Origin: Euborellia annulipes
Lineage: Eukaryota > Arthropoda > Insecta > Dermaptera > Anisolabididae
Length of the DNA stretch: 64,000 bases
Assembly: GCA_023213315.1 (NCBI GenBank)
Contig: JAKCPI010014121.1
Coordinates: 62,001 to 126,000 of the forward strand
Direction: 5' to 3'
Shown in pieces: positions 31,650 to 43,300 of this stretch. Position 1 is the first letter of the stretch, and each line of letters begins with the position of its first letter. The notes beneath the pieces were generated by a model that was given only the letters and a program-made list of their open reading frames with translations, made no database searches and was not told where the DNA came from. A program made the translations under genes and the position numbers.

Positions 31650-32526
31650 AATATAGCTCGTGTACAGGGCCTTTAACGGAATTTTAATAAACTTGATTAA
31701 ATAGAAAGAATTGAATAAGTATCTTATTTAAGCCAGGCCTGAAAAGCCCCATTACTGTACAAATATAAAATTTTTTCTCGCTTTGGGCTTCCTATAGTAA
31801 ATAAGAGCTTCTTATTGAGACTTACGTTTTATGGTCGTAGTTAGTCATGAATTTACGAGGCCAGGTGGACGACCCTGAAACAACGAATCATTAATTATTT
31901 GAATGAAAATTAATCAAATGATTAGCTTAAAAAAAATTAATTTTACAAGCTTATTTCTTTTAAAATTTCAAAATTAATAAATAGAGTTAATAAGTAGAGG
32001 AATTTCTAGCAAAGAATTTTTTTTAATCGAGATTGCATCCATCATCAGTAATTTATAAATCTGATGTGTTTCTGTGTCTGAGAGTTTGTATGAACGATTG
32101 CAGTCAAAATTATTGAATATTTTAACAATAGGCTCAGGGCAAGGGCCGAGGTAGCCGGTGCCCTGCTTAGAAGTTCTTTTATAGCGCCCATCCTTCTTTT
32201 ATAGCTCCCATCCCTCTTTTCTATAACTAATTTTCGGGTAATAAAAATATAATAATATTATTATAGTATTAATTTAATTTGAATCTTTATAAAGTACCTG
32301 TATCGGCCAAAAAGATTACATCCTATTTTTCCTTCACTTCTATAAGTATGAATGTTTATCTGACTCCATTTTGATTATTATTTTTATAATTATAAAATTA
32401 TGTGAAATTAAAAGGTTGAAAAATGAAAATGCAGTTTTGTAACTTAAAAATATAATCTGACGTATTCTTTAAAATACTTAACGAAAATAATAAAATACAG
32501 TTTTGAAATAAATATTAGAATCTATA
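31650..32526. other. AT-rich stretch, no gene seen
   Basis: A weak CTGATGATGG word (minus, 32036-32045) lacks a partner GAAA and stem. Nothing else recognisable. Confidence 0.4.
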
Positions 32527-34630
32527 TCTATACTATTATATAAAAGACAATCTCTGTCTGTCTGTCTGTCTGTCTGTTTGTAACGCATAGACTCCGAAAC
32601 TACTGGACCGATTTTCATGGAGTTTTTTTTAAGGGGTAGGGAATTTTCCGGGGGTGGTTTTAGGCTATCATTATATCGAATTAGGGGTAGGGAACCCCCC
32701 CCTTTTGGGGGTTATCAATTACCCCATAGCAAAGCATTGGAAAACAGGATCTAACTCGCTTTATGAAAAATATATTTATCAAATCTTTAAAATGAAAAAT
32801 AAAAACTCTTCCCCCCCCTAACAATTCGACATTTGAAAAGATTTTTCCGCTCTGCGCCCCCCCCCTAAAATTTTATTTTTTTTATTTTTCATTCGATTTT
32901 AATAAAATTTAAAATGTTGCTTTCTTAGGGTGTAAATAATTGAAAAATGGTATTTTAGACCTCAGAAAGTTCAATCACCCCCCTGCCCCCCCTAAAATTT
33001 ATTTTTCATTCGATTTTAATAAAATTTAAAATGCTGCTTTCTTAGGGTGTAAATAATTGAAAAATGGTATTTTAGACCTCAGAAAGTTCAATCACCTCCC
33101 TGACCCCCCCCTGAAATTTATTTTTCATTCGATTTTAATAAAATTTAAAATGACGCTTTCTTAGGGTGTAAATAATTGAAAAATGGTATTTTAGACCTCA
33201 GAAAGTTCAATCACCCCCCTGCCCCCCCCTGAAATTTATTTTTCATTCGATTTTAATAAAATTTAAAATGTTGCTTTCTTAGGGTGTAAATAATTGGAAA
33301 ATGGTATTTTAGACCTCAGAAAGTTCAATCATCCCCCCTGCCCCCCTGAAATTTATTTTTAATTCGTTTTTAATAAAATTTAAAATGACGCTTTCTTAGG
33401 GTGTAAATAATTGAAAAATGGTATTTTAGACCTCAGAAAGTTCAATCACCTCCCTGACCCCCCTGAAATTTATTTTTAATTCGTTTTTAATAAAATTTAA
33501 AATGACGCTTTCTTAGGGTGTAAATAATTGAAAAATGGTATTTTAGACTCAGAAAGTTCAATCACCCCCCCCTGCCCCCCCCCTAAAATTTATTTTTCAT
33601 TCGATTTTAATAAAATTTAAAATGTTGCTTTCTTAGGGTGTAAATAATTGAAAAATGGTATTTTAGACCTCAGAAAGTTCAATCACCTCCCTGACCCCCC
33701 TGAAATTTATTTTTCATTCGATTTTAATAAAATTTAAAATGACGCTTTCTTAGGGTGTAAATAATTGAAAAATGGTATTTTAGACCTCAGAAAGTTCAAT
33801 CATCCCCCCTGCCCCCCTGAAATTTATTTTTCATTCGATTTTAATAAAATTTAAAATGTTGCTTTCTTAGGGTGTAAATAATTGGAAAATGGTATTTTAG
33901 ACCTCAGAAAGTTCAATCATCCCCCCTGCCCCCCCTGAAATTTATTTTTAATTCGTTTTTAATAAAATTTAAAATGACGCTTTCTTAGGGTGTAAATAAT
34001 TGAAAAATGGTATTTTAGACCTCAGAAAGTTCAATCATCCCCCCTGCCCCCCTGAAATTTATTTTTAATTCGTTTTTAATAAAATTTAAAATGACGCTTT
34101 CTTAGGGTGTAAATAATTGAAAAATGGTATTTTAGACCTCAGAAAGTTCAATCATCCCCCCTGCCCCCCCCTGAAATTTATTTTTAATTCGTTTTTAATA
34201 AAATTTAAAATGACGCTTTCTTAGGGTGTAAATAATTGAAAAATGCTATTTTAGACCTCAGAAAGTTCAATCACCTCCCTGACCCCCCTGATATTTATTT
34301 TTCATTCGATTTTAATAAAATTTAAAATGACGCTTTCTTAGGGTGTAAATAATTGAAAAATGGTATTTTAGAGCTCAGAAAGTTCAATCATCCCCCCTGC
34401 CCCCCCTGAAATTTATTTTTAATTCGTTTTTAATAAAATTTAAAATGACGCTTCCTTAGGGTGTAAATAATTGAAAAATATATTAATCAAATATTTAAAA
34501 TAAAAAATAAAAACTCTTCCTCATAATTAATTAAAATACATTTATCTGGACAACTCTTAGTCATATCCCGAGACGCCGCCCGCCAGGGCTGGCGGGGTAG
34601 GGTTGCCGAAGGCAACCCTACCGCAGCTAG
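32527..34630 (+). mobile_element. Non-autonomous Helitron with internal tandem array
   Basis: The 5-prime end TCTATACTATTATATAAAAG and the subterminal ACTACTGGACCGATTTTCAT are typical of arthropod Helitrons. The 3-prime end has a strong hairpin (GTAGGGTTGCC, GAA, GGCAACCCTAC) about 8 bases before the terminal CTAG at 34627-34630. Flanking bases are A and T, as for Helitron AT insertion. No Rep/helicase gene. A (CTGT)n run is at 32553-32577. Confidence 0.88.
32880..34470 (+). repeat. 117-119 bp tandem repeat, about 13-14 copies
   Basis: Each unit contains ATTCGATTTTAATAAAATTT, GCTTTCTTAGGGTGTAAAT, GGTATTTTAGACCTCAGAAA and a C-run of varying length followed by TGCCCCCC. Unit starts (attcg) are at 32891, 33008, 33127 and 33245, and so on. 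Two unit variants (TTGCTTTC and GACGCTTTC) alternate irregularly. The C-tract is the most variable part. Confidence 0.92.
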
Positions 34631-34639
34631 TTATTAATA

Positions 34640-35550
34640 AAATATATAATTGTCTTTAATATAATGATATTAAATATAAATATTCGAGATAAAAAGGTAT
34701 AATTAAATAATTTGAATTAAGAGTCCAATTTGAGGATATTTACTCTTAATATGAGATTAATAATTGTTAGATTAAATTTAAGAAGTTTGTATGTCAACTT
34801 TACATATATTTTGTCATTAAATTAACAATTTTTATTTGCAATATTATTGTTTGCAATAAGGCGCACCAGCTACTAAGGCTATACGTGCCTCCCAGACCAC
34901 GGCCACACAAAGCAATGCTCAAAGTCAATCAACCCAATAAAATAAATAAATAAAACCGACTTAATCAAAGAAAAATAAATAAATTAACTAACAAAAAGCT
35001 CGAAAAACAAAAATAAATAAAAATTCAGTAAATAATTAAGCCAATAAATAAATAAATAAATTAAATTAAAAAAAAACATTGTGTGGTTTTATGAAACCAC
35101 GATGCAAGTGAAACTTTTTTCGGATCGTTTGCGTTTAACTGAAAATTTTCAGAAAATTATTCAATTAAGGGTATTAAAATCGCGTTTTTAATTTTAATTC
35201 AATAATTGGAAAATGGGAATGATAATAAAGAAAAAATCAATTGGCGTATGTTAAATTAAAAACTGAGAAAAATATTTATTTAGTATTTGAATCATTTTAA
35301 ATTATTTTAAAAATTATATTTTATCAATTTGAAAATTGAAAAATTAAATCTCACAATTATTTTTTTATAATTCGTCATATATATTAAATTTCAACTTCCC
35401 TATTTTTGTCGTCATGGCTTGTGACGTCATAACTTGTAGCGTCACGGCCTTTGACGTCACGGCTTGTAACGCAACATGCTGATAGAGAAACGAAAAAATT
35501 TGTGTGGATCAAAATAAAGTTTCACTTTAAAAATATCACAGTTTATCACA
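34640..35550. other. AT-rich stretch, no gene seen
   Basis: A hairpin TGGTTTTATGAAACCA at 35084-35099 recurs inverted at 47919-47936. Direct repeats of GACGTCA-type words lie at 35415-35460. No coding frame. Confidence 0.4.
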
Positions 35551-35644
35551 GCCATGGGCGTAACTAGAGAATCTGGCTGGGGGGGCCATGGGACCAGCCA
35601 TCCTCGCTGGGGGGGGGTCATGAGACCAGATAACCACGGTGGGG

Positions 35645-38033
35645 GAGTCATTCCACGTCAAATCGATACACTTTTTAACCTCACCATCTCAGATTTCTAT
35701 GAAATTTGAATCATAGGTAGAGTCAATAGAGACTAAGAAAAAGCCCGAATTTCAACTTGATATCTCAACTCGTTTAAGAAATATGGCTTGTTAAAGTTGT
35801 CAAAAATGGCAAAAAATCGACCTAACCACATCTATTTAAATTGCTATAAAATCACTCAGAGATGAGATAGAGAGATCAATGAGGTGTCGCTTTACAGCTT
35901 TTTAGACACCCTTTCCAATAATATACAACACACCTGGGGTGGTAATAAAAAATTTTTTTAATTTCAAAATCAAAAATTTAAATTAATTTTTCTCAAAAAG
36001 TACCACTTCGAAAATTTTGAAAAAATTCTAAAATGGTCCTTGCTTAAAGGTTAAAAAATATAAGCCTTATCGAGGGATCATGATGGGATAATAGAAAAAT
36101 TAATTAAAACAACCCTTGCGTTAGTTTTTTGTCATAATTGTGGAAAATTACACAGGCTAACAGTGATTTTGGTACCGGGAGTATTTTGAGCTGATCCCCG
36201 AGTATATGCGACGTCCTTTTTCCAAAAATGTCGTCCGTTTTGCTCGAATAGCTCTAGTTTTAGAGATATAGAGAATATAACGTTTTAATTGAAATTCTGC
36301 TCTAAAGTGGCTCTTATTTTGAGTTTTTTAGATTTTTTTTTATGGTGTTTTCTCTTAAAAATATACAGGTAGCTAAGATACATAGAAAATCTAGAGATTC
36401 TGCCGAATCAGAAGTGATTTAGTGGTGCAAAACACGGCTAAAAATTGAAAAAAATTCAATTTTTCCAGCCATCATTCATTCGTGCAAATCGGTTAATTAT
36501 TAACGAAATTATAAACAAAATAGTTAATCTACAAATCAAAGATAAGAAAATTTTATGATAAAGATGTTGTTTTGCTTAGAAGAATTCTTGGGTGTAGTGA
36601 TAGCGCTGAAATAACAAGTTTATAATTTCTTTAATAATTAACCGATTTGCACAAAGGAATGATTTTTGGAAAGCTAAAGAGTTACAGAATATCGTACATA
36701 TATGTTTTTTGCATTCAGAAATGTTAAAAAAATTTTAGGGTTGTCTAAAGTTAAGAAAAACTGGAAAAATTGAATTTTTTTCAACTTTTAGCCTTGTTTT
36801 GCACCACTAAATCACTTCTGATCGGGCAGAATCTCTAGATTTTCTATGTATCTTAGCTACCTGTATATCTTTAAGAGAAAACATAAAAAAATCTAGAAAA
36901 CTCAAAATAAGAGCCGCTTTAGGGCAGAATTTCAATTAAAACGTTATATTCTCTATATCTCAAAAACTAGAGCTATTCGAGCAAAACGGACGACATTTTT
37001 GGAAAAAGGACGTCGCATATACTCGGAGATCAGCTCAAAATACCCCGGGTACCAAAATCACTGTTAGCCTGTGCAGAGGCGTACAGAGGCCTGTGGGGGT
37101 TGGGGGCCTGGGGCGGCACTAGAAGAAAGGGGGCCTTATATTGAATTTTTTTTTGGGGGGGGTGCTCATCTTTAAATATCCTTCTCCTCCATACACAAAA
37201 ATATTTTTAAAATACCGTATATCCCTGAACCCCAAGGCCCCGGGGCCTCTCAAAGAGAAATTTTGTTTTTTTTATCTAAATTTTTCCGTTTTTACTTGAG
37301 CCCTGAGGGCCCCGGGGCCTATTTAAAGAGAAATTTTCATTAAATTTTCTTTTTTTTTAATCAAAATTTTCCCATTTTTACTTGACTCTGAGGGCCCCGG
37401 GTCTCTCAAAGGGAAATATTTAATTTTTTTTTTATATATATATGAGGGCCTATGCCGGCTCGAGGCCTGGGGCGGACCTCCCCCCGCCCCCCCCCCTCGG
37501 TACGCCACTGAGCCTGTGTAATTTTTCCCAATTATGACAAAAAACTAACGCAATGGTTGTTTTAATTAATTTTTCTATGATCCCATCATGATCCCTTGAT
37601 GAGGCTTATATTATCTTTTAACCTTTAAGCAAGGACCATTTTAGAATTTTTTCAAAATTTTCGAAGGGGTACTTTTTTGAGAAAAATTACTTTAAATTTT
37701 TATTTTTTAAATTAAAAAAAAAATTTTCTTACCACTCCAGTTGTATTGTATATCATTGGAAAGGGCATCTAAAAAGCTGTAAAACGACACCTCATTCATC
37801 TCTCTATCTCAACTCTAAGAGATTTTAGAGCAATTTAAATAGATGTGGTTACGTCGATTTTTTGCCATTTTTGACAATTATAACACCCCATACCTTTTAA
37901 ACGAGTTGAGATATCAAGTTGAAATTGGGGCTTTTTCTTAGTCTCTATTGACTCTACCTATGACCCAAATTTCATAGAAATCTGAGATGGTGATGTTAAA
38001 AAGTGTATCGATTTGACGTGGAAAGAATGACTC
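35645..38033. mobile_element. 2.4-kb foldback with arms of about 1 kb
   Basis: GAGTCATTCCACGTC at the left end is inverted at the right (GACGTGGAAAGAATGACTC). The arms pair through the whole length (for example CTGATCCCCGAGTATATGCG at 36191 and its inverse at 37014-37033) to a centre near 36560. The left arm lacks about 120 bp present at 36660-36780, and the right arm carries the MITE 37074-37510. There is no transposase. It is a giant palindrome in DNA. Confidence 0.85.
37074..37510. mobile_element. hAT-like MITE, 8-bp TSD AGCCTGTG, empty site in opposite arm
   Basis: AGCCTGTG is at 37066-37073 and 37511-37518; ends CAGAGGCGTAC and GTACGCCACTG. The left arm of the foldback (around 36148-36165) has the same site uninterrupted. 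Interior: G/C runs and repeated GGCCCCGGGGCCT-like words. Confidence 0.9.
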
Positions 38034-38157
38034 GGGCCTGGAAAGCCCCATATTTTCTCAATTTTTCTTGGGGCAAAGATCTTTCTGGGGGGGGCCACGA
38101 GCCTTCTGGGGGGGGGGGGCCCAGCCCCCCCCGGGACCCCCCTAGTTACGCCCATGG

Positions 38158-38437
38158 TCGGAGGTCATTTAGACGTGCCGCAAACGGCTTAAAGTTTAGA
38201 AAAATCGAATTTTTTTAGTTTTTTTTTTCTTTGGTCACCCTAATACAATTTTAGGTATCCCTGAATGAAAAAAACATATATTTAGGATATTCTATAGTTC
38301 TTTGGCTTTCTACAAATTATTCATTCGTAAAAATCTGTTAATTATTAACGAAATTATTAATAAAAACGTCATCAAAGAAAAAGCACAAGTACACTCACTG
38401 GTCGAAAAAAATACGGCACGTCTAAATGACCTCCGAT
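38158..38437. mobile_element. MITE with 22-bp perfect inverted ends
   Basis: CGGAGGTCATTTAGACGTGC at 38159 is inverted at 38417-38436 (GCACGTCTAAATGACCTCCG). The interior resembles the centre of the 35645-38033 foldback (ATTCATTCGTAAAAATC, TTAATTATTAACGAAATTAT), so the two families share parts. Confidence 0.75.
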
Positions 38438-38471
38438 TGGGCTGAAACTTAAAATTTAAATGTATTATAAC

Positions 38472-38690
38472 TAGAGCCCGGATTCCTATGCAATTGCATA
38501 TTCTATTTGCTAATAGGTACGTCACTGAAAACCAATTTTCTATCTGAATCATGCCCCCTTGGAGCTAGGGTTCAAATTCTATATTGCATATTTTTGCATA
38601 TTTGGTCAGTATTGCATAAAGTTGCATATTTAAGACTTTTTGGATATTTTAAATTTTTTTTCAGTAAAAGTTTCATTTTATTTTAATTTT

Positions 38691-38731
<41 letters not shown>

Positions 38732-39491
38732 AAATCCTTTTTTACATTGTAAAAAATAAATAACTATATATTTTTTATTCTTTATATTCTCTTTTAAGAA
38801 ATAAATTTAGTTTTGCTAGAATTTTCGTTGGATGAATATCAAGTCAGTTGTGTTCAAGGGCGGTACAAGGGGGGTAAAGGAGGAAATTACCCCCCCCCCC
38901 CACCCCCATCCCGATACTTGAAAAAAATACTTTTTTTTTCAAAAAAAAAAAAATTTATTTTTAATGTAAAATTTTAAAAATTAATATATTAATTTTTAAG
39001 TATACTTAAAAATTTGATTTGTATTTATATTCTGGCAAACAAGTACAGAATGCGCCAAATTACCGAAATTAAGGAAAAATAGTGTGCTGTGCGACTAGTC
39101 ACACCTGATTACCCCCCCCCCTCCCCGAGAAACACCTCTGGATTCGCCCTTAGTCGTGTTCCATAGTTCGAAGTCAAATTAATTAAAGAAAAAAATGCCA
39201 AAACAGGGGTCCTCGTTTGATTAAAAAATTTCGTTTTTTTTTTTTTTTTTTTTTTTTTTAATTAAATTTAGTTTTTATTGTGAGACCATTTTTTTTTTTT
39301 TTTTTTCTTAATTATTTCCTTCCAAAAATAAATCACCATTAGTTTTACATCAGTAGAAATCATGATTTGAAGCCATTTACTTAATATTTTTGCCATATAT
39401 ATATTGCATATTTTGCTGCATATTTTAATACTTTTACTGCATATTATATGGCATATTTTGCTGTTTTTGCTGCATAAAAATCCGGGCTCTA
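38472..39491. mobile_element. hAT-like element, 8-bp TSD ATTATAAC
   Basis: ATTATAAC is at 38464-38471 and 39492-39499. Ends TAGAGCCCGGATT and AATCCGGGCTCTA (the right one with extra A). The interior is full of TTGCATATTT-type words at both ends and long A or T runs (38697-38727, 39231-39259). A second MITE (38855-39152) is nested inside. Confidence 0.85.
38855..39152. mobile_element. Nested MITE, CAAGGGCGG family
   Basis: Near-identical 8-mers GTTGTGTT (38847-38854) and GTCGTGTT (39153-39160) flank it. Ends CAAGGGCGGTACAAG and CTGGATTCGCCCTTA. It is the same family as 42956-43225, in the opposite direction. Confidence 0.82.
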
Positions 39492-39499
39492 ATTATAAC

Positions 39500-39790
39500 T
39501 ATCTGCATATTTTTAAAGGATGTCGCCTTAAAAAATCCAGGTAATATAAAATTAGAGCCGCTTTAGAGCACATTTTCTATTGAAATTTTATTTTCTCTAT
39601 AGCTCTAAAATCTGACGTGATGGGGCAAAACTGATGGCATTTTTGGAATCAGCGCTACCCAAATACCCAGAAATAGCTTCAAATTCTCAGTCAACAACAA
39701 CTGTTGTCCAGTGTAATATTTAAGATATACAAAATTATATGTGTATGCGTATGTGAGCCGCGAAATTTATACACTTAAATATTTATTAAC
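39500..39790. other. Relative of the 35645-38033 foldback arm
   Basis: Contains AGAGCCGCTTTAGAGCA and TTATTTTCTCTATAGCTC, matching the arms near 36945 and 36250. Otherwise non-coding. Confidence 0.45.
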
Positions 39791-39835
39791 TAGCCGCGCC
39801 GCCCGCCTTCGGCCTGGACCCTCCGCCAGCTGGCT
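39791..39835 (-). mobile_element. Helitron 3-prime terminus fragment
   Basis: On the minus strand a GC-rich hairpin-bearing segment (GGCCGAAGGC) ends in GCGGCTAG with T next at 39791. It has the form of a Helitron 3-prime end. The rest of the element to the right is not recognisable. Confidence 0.5.
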
Positions 39836-39886
39836 CCATTTCTTCTGATAACTAAATTTGCTTTCCAACTGAGTTCATAAATGAAC

Positions 39887-39999
39887 TTCATACACCCGAA
39901 TGTCGTGCTGTGGTCCAGTGGTAGGGCACTCTGAGTACAAATCGGAGGATCCGTGGTTCGACTCCCGGCGGCACAACCTTATTTTTTCGGGTGTATGAA
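39887..39999 (+). ncRNA. tRNA-like sequence inside a 14-bp perfect inverted repeat
   Basis: TTCATACACCCGAA (39887-39900) and TTCGGGTGTATGAA (39986-39999) bracket a tRNA-like unit at 39904-39974. That unit has an A box (TGGTCCAGTGG), an anticodon arm CTCTGA/TCGGAG with 7-nt loop (ACA in the anticodon position), a B box (GGTTCGACTCC) and an acceptor that pairs at 6 of 7 positions. The T-stem pairs poorly, so it is tRNA-derived rather than a functional tRNA gene. A T-run after it (39982-39987) could terminate pol III. Confidence 0.65.
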
Positions 40000-40059
40000 T
40001 TAATAAATATTTAATTAAATATATAACGACACAAAAACCAAGCGCAGAACACAGCTTTC

Positions 40060-40720
40060 AATTACCAAAGGTAAGAGAAAGTTGTGTGCTGTGCGACCAG
40101 TCACACCAGATTTTTTCATTTGCAAAGAATAATATTGGACGAAAAACAATAACATTAAAGTTCAATTTTTAAAAACTTTATATTTCAAATTGCTTGTTTT
40201 GTTATGTTCAAATGTGCCCCAGAGACATATTTTTCGGGAACAATCAGTTTTCACATATTTAAAAGTTAATTTCTGTACAGAATCCAGTTGCTTAGCAATA
40301 AATAATAAAATTTAATACAATCATTTGTTTTGATACTCCTGAATAAGACCTGCGGGATCTAAGAGTATACTTTCAGATTAAAATCGACATTTCTCTATTA
40401 TCCTTTCCTATGAAGTACAAGAGTAAAGTAGTCTTCAAATAATTTTGCGGACGAAATGCGAATATTCATTTTAAAGAGAATCTAAAAAAATAGTTGATTT
40501 AATTAAGAATTTTAATCAAAATCGTTAAGGGAATTTTGAGAAAATAGAAAAATACTAAAAAAAGTACATAAGTAAAGTACTAGTAGTTTTTGACCGATTT
40601 TGTTCAAAAGCTTGGTATTACGTTCCATGGGGTTATCTAACTTAAATATGAAATTTCAATCTCCTAGGTCTTTTCTTTTTGTTCATATACACACATAGAC
40701 CCGTCAACTTTTTTCAGGAT
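40060..40720 (-). mobile_element. Dispersed ACTTTCTC-family element, partial copy
   Basis: The end AGGTAAGAGAAAGTTGTGTG (40079) and the following GCGACCAGTCACACCAGA are shared with 45830-45880. The body to 40720 is related to the inverse of 45470-45700 (GTACTAGTAGTTTTTGACCG against CGGCCAAAGAGTACTAGTAC). The other terminus is missing. No ORF. Confidence 0.65.
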
Positions 40721-41195
40721 TTTTCTAATATTAAAGATAAAATGTAAAAAATTTTTATTAAAGAATGTTAGGAATACAACTCCTACGATTTAGGAGCGAG
40801 TGGAGCGGCGGCTCCAGGGCGGAGGGCAGGGCGGGGGCGCCGGGCACATATAATAAATAATACTTTTTATTTAATTTTTTGTCTATATTTTGATCCTTTT
40901 GTAGAACAAAAAATTATTTGGATCCTTTAATCAATTAATTTTTGCTCTGTTGTTTTTTGATAGAAATCTATGCATTTTTTTATTTAAAATGACAAACGTT
41001 AGGATTCACGACCAAAGATAAATAAATATATTATCCCGTTTTATTCAAATTTAATTTTAAAAGTAGACAAAATAAAATAAAAGTATTGTTTTGTTGACTA
41101 AATATGATTTTTTTTTTACTTTTAATATTGGCCTAATAAATTAGAAAAAGCATTGAATTATTTACTAGATATTGTGGTTAAATTTTGGTATTATA
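40720..41195. other. AT-rich stretch with one GC-rich patch
   Basis: A GC patch (40792-40846) rich in GGCGG words stands out; the remainder is AT-rich. No gene. Confidence 0.4.
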
Positions 41196-41203
41196 CACAG
41201 ATT

Positions 41204-41463
41204 CAGGGGCGTATATAGAAATTTTTTTCGGGGGGGGGGGGGGGGGCCCGAACTGAAAATTTTTCTGTGGAAATTTTTTTTTTTTAAGAAACTAAATTTT
41301 TTTTTACACGAAATTTTTTGCGGAACATTTTTTCCTTTGCGGAACCAGTTTTCCATCCTGCGGAAAAATTTGTTGCGCTGATGTCTGTATATCCCTATAT
41401 ATGTATGTGTTTGGGAAATTTCGGGGGGGGGGGCCCTTGCCCCCCCCCTCATATACGCCCCTG
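41204..41463. mobile_element. hAT-like MITE, 8-bp TSD CACAGATT
   Basis: CACAGATT is at 41196-41203 and 41464-41471. Ends CAGGGGCGTATATAG and CATATACGCCCCTG. Interior G-run near the left end and C-run near the right. It is the same family as 59249-59494 (TGCGGAACCAGTTTTCCAT and its inverse). Confidence 0.92.
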
Positions 41464-41471
41464 CACAGATT

Positions 41472-41740
41472 ATATGGACCCAGTTATGCAATGGTGTGTC
41501 AAAGACCAAAAAAAATTCAAAAATGAGTTAAGCACGGAATATTGTTTCAAATGCTTTAATTAATAGTATTTTTTATGAAATATGTCCTAAAAAAATTTAT
41601 ATTTAATGTTACTTGCACAATTGACAAGAAAAATTATATGTAATCCAATGTAAACAAAAAACTTTATTGTTGATTTTCTCAAAACTCGATGTTTGGTCTT
41701 TGACACACCATTGCATAACAGGGTCCATATATGCTGAGCC
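41472..41740. mobile_element. Small foldback
   Basis: TATATGGACCCAGTTATGCA (41472) with the following 17 bases is inverted at about 41695-41735. The spacer is AT-rich. The MITE at 41204 landed beside it. Confidence 0.65.
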
Positions 41741-41869
41741 TTCAGATGAAGATGAAGAAATCTGAGGAATTTTTTTTATATGAAAATTTTTTAAAATCAT
41801 TTTAGTAATTTGAGATTTGCATTTTAGGTTTAATAAAAAATCTGAAATTATAATAATAATAAGCAAGGG

Positions 41870-42455
41870 ATGAGGAGGGGTAAGGGTGGGGGAGGGGTGG
41901 GGAGGCTAGGAGCGTGAAAGTTTACATTCATACGCCGATTAAGGCGCTGTAGTATTTTATATAATTTATATTTAAATACTCTGGTTATAAATTCAAACTA
42001 GGTTTCTTACTATGAATGAAACTTTGTAAAGAATAGTCTATCAGTAATTAGCATACATTTTATATGGCCAGAGGGGTCAAACGTTTTTTACCGTGGTAGG
42101 GTGGGGTGTCGGTTACCGATTGATGGTAGTGTTCGAGGGGGAGGGGGGGGCGCCAGCAGTTGAGTCGCTCCATGGCGCCAAAATCCTTGCTACGCCACTG
42201 CATTAAAAACAAATATTAATATAATGTTTTTTATATATAGAGTTTTTGTTCAAATGATCCCCAGTCTCTCCTATATAAACTGTACAAAATTGAACAATTA
42301 ATTAAATTAAATATCTTTTGGCCAAATTTGAGTACCTTTTTAAGAAAAAAAAATGTTTGCCCCCCAGGAAAAAATTGAAATGACACCACTGAATTTACGA
42401 TTTCGATCAACCAAAATAATTGAAATTAACGAATTGATCGATAAAGAGTAAATAT
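41870..42455. other. Mixed stretch with G-runs, no gene
   Basis: GGGGTGGGGAGG at 41890-41910 and a G-run at 42138-42150 look like remnants of GC-tract MITEs (CGCCAAAATCCTTGCTACGCC near 42175). No complete element was delimited. Confidence 0.35.
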
Positions 42456-42950
42456 TTGATTTTCCTTTGACTGTACCTCGGAGGTGGATTTGGGGGTGGC
42501 TTATTGTCTCTTTTTCTTATTTTAGGGGTTGTGGTGGTGGTGATTTTGTTTTGAGACATTCAGTTGGGGGTTGGGGTGTTACGGCACCTTTCGTCTCTGG
42601 GTTAAAGCCACAATCGATCGCAAAAGCAAGCAGGGGGGCAGCCCCCCATTGGCCCCCCTATCGCTTCGGTTCAGCACGAGCTAAAAATATCATTTAAGGC
42701 CGATCGAAAGCCATAGGGGCTGAATGACTGACGTTCACAAACAAGGTTCATATCCAACTTTACAAAAAATAAAATCCCTTGCATACCAAAATGGACAAGT
42801 CCACCGCCCCTAAGGAATGCTGGACTCGCCTCTAAATCCGATCAGTATTCGAATTGCATTTACATTCCAAAGGGGACACGTGAGACTGCGATATGGCATT
42901 AGGCATATTAGACAGTTACATACAACTGTTACATCAAATATACTGTACTG
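42456..42950. other. Unassigned stretch, GC-richer
   Basis: 42465-42690 is GC-richer and open in one frame, but the product (GGDF, SRGAAPHWPP) is low-complexity and matches nothing known to me. Probably decayed repeat. Confidence 0.3.
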
Positions 42951-42955
42951 TCAGA

Positions 42956-43225
42956 CAAGGGCGGATCCAGAGGTGTTTCTCGGGGGGGGGGGGTAATCTG
43001 GTGTGACTCGTCGCACAGCACACTATTTTTTTTTAATTTCGGGAATTTCAAAGCGCATTCTGTACTTGTTTGCCAGATTATAAATACACATCAAATTTTT
43101 AAGTATTAATTTTAAAAATTTTACATCAAAAATAAATTTTTTTGCGAAAAAAAAGTATTTTTTTCGAATCTCGGGGGGGGGGGGTAATTACCCCCTTTAC
43201 CCCCTCCCCCTTGTATCCGCCCTTG
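42956..43225. mobile_element. hAT-like MITE, 8-bp TSD CTGTCAGA
   Basis: CTGTCAGA is at 42948-42955 and 43226-43233. Ends CAAGGGCGGATCCAGAG and TTGTATCCGCCCTTG. G-runs near both termini. The interior GTGTGACTCGTCGCACAGCA resembles the hairpin of the ACTTTCTC family. Confidence 0.9.
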
Positions 43226-43256
43226 CTGTCAGAAACCTTTGTAATTTTAGCTGAAT

Positions 43257-43300
43257 TGTACCTGTAGAAGGCCACAGAATGAGTGGCCGAAACGTTGTAA
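43257..43300 (+). ncRNA. Hammerhead-like motif with altered core base
   Basis: Core reads CUGUAGA instead of CUGANGA. Stem II GGCCAC/GUGGCC (6 bp), GAAA, ACGU and UU site are intact, and stem I GUAC/GUA pairs over 3 bp. The A to U change at the invariant position should abolish cleavage. Confidence 0.6.

Larger units (their letters stand above)
35553..38157. mobile_element. Outer inverted-repeat element, CCATGGGCGTAACTAG ends
   Basis: The ends CCATGGGCGTAACTAG (35553) and CTAGTTACGCCCATGG (38142-38157) are inverted. Inside lie G-runs and then the long foldback 35645-38033. Flanking 8-mers do not match, so either the target duplication has decayed or one end belongs to another copy. Confidence 0.6.

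Noticed and set aside
31990..32046. Minus-strand CTGATGATGG as a hammerhead
   Set aside because: No correctly placed GAAA with stem III and no stem II; at best a remnant.
39904..39974. A functional tRNA gene
   Set aside because: The T-stem pairs poorly and the acceptor has a mismatch at the first pair; more likely tRNA-derived.
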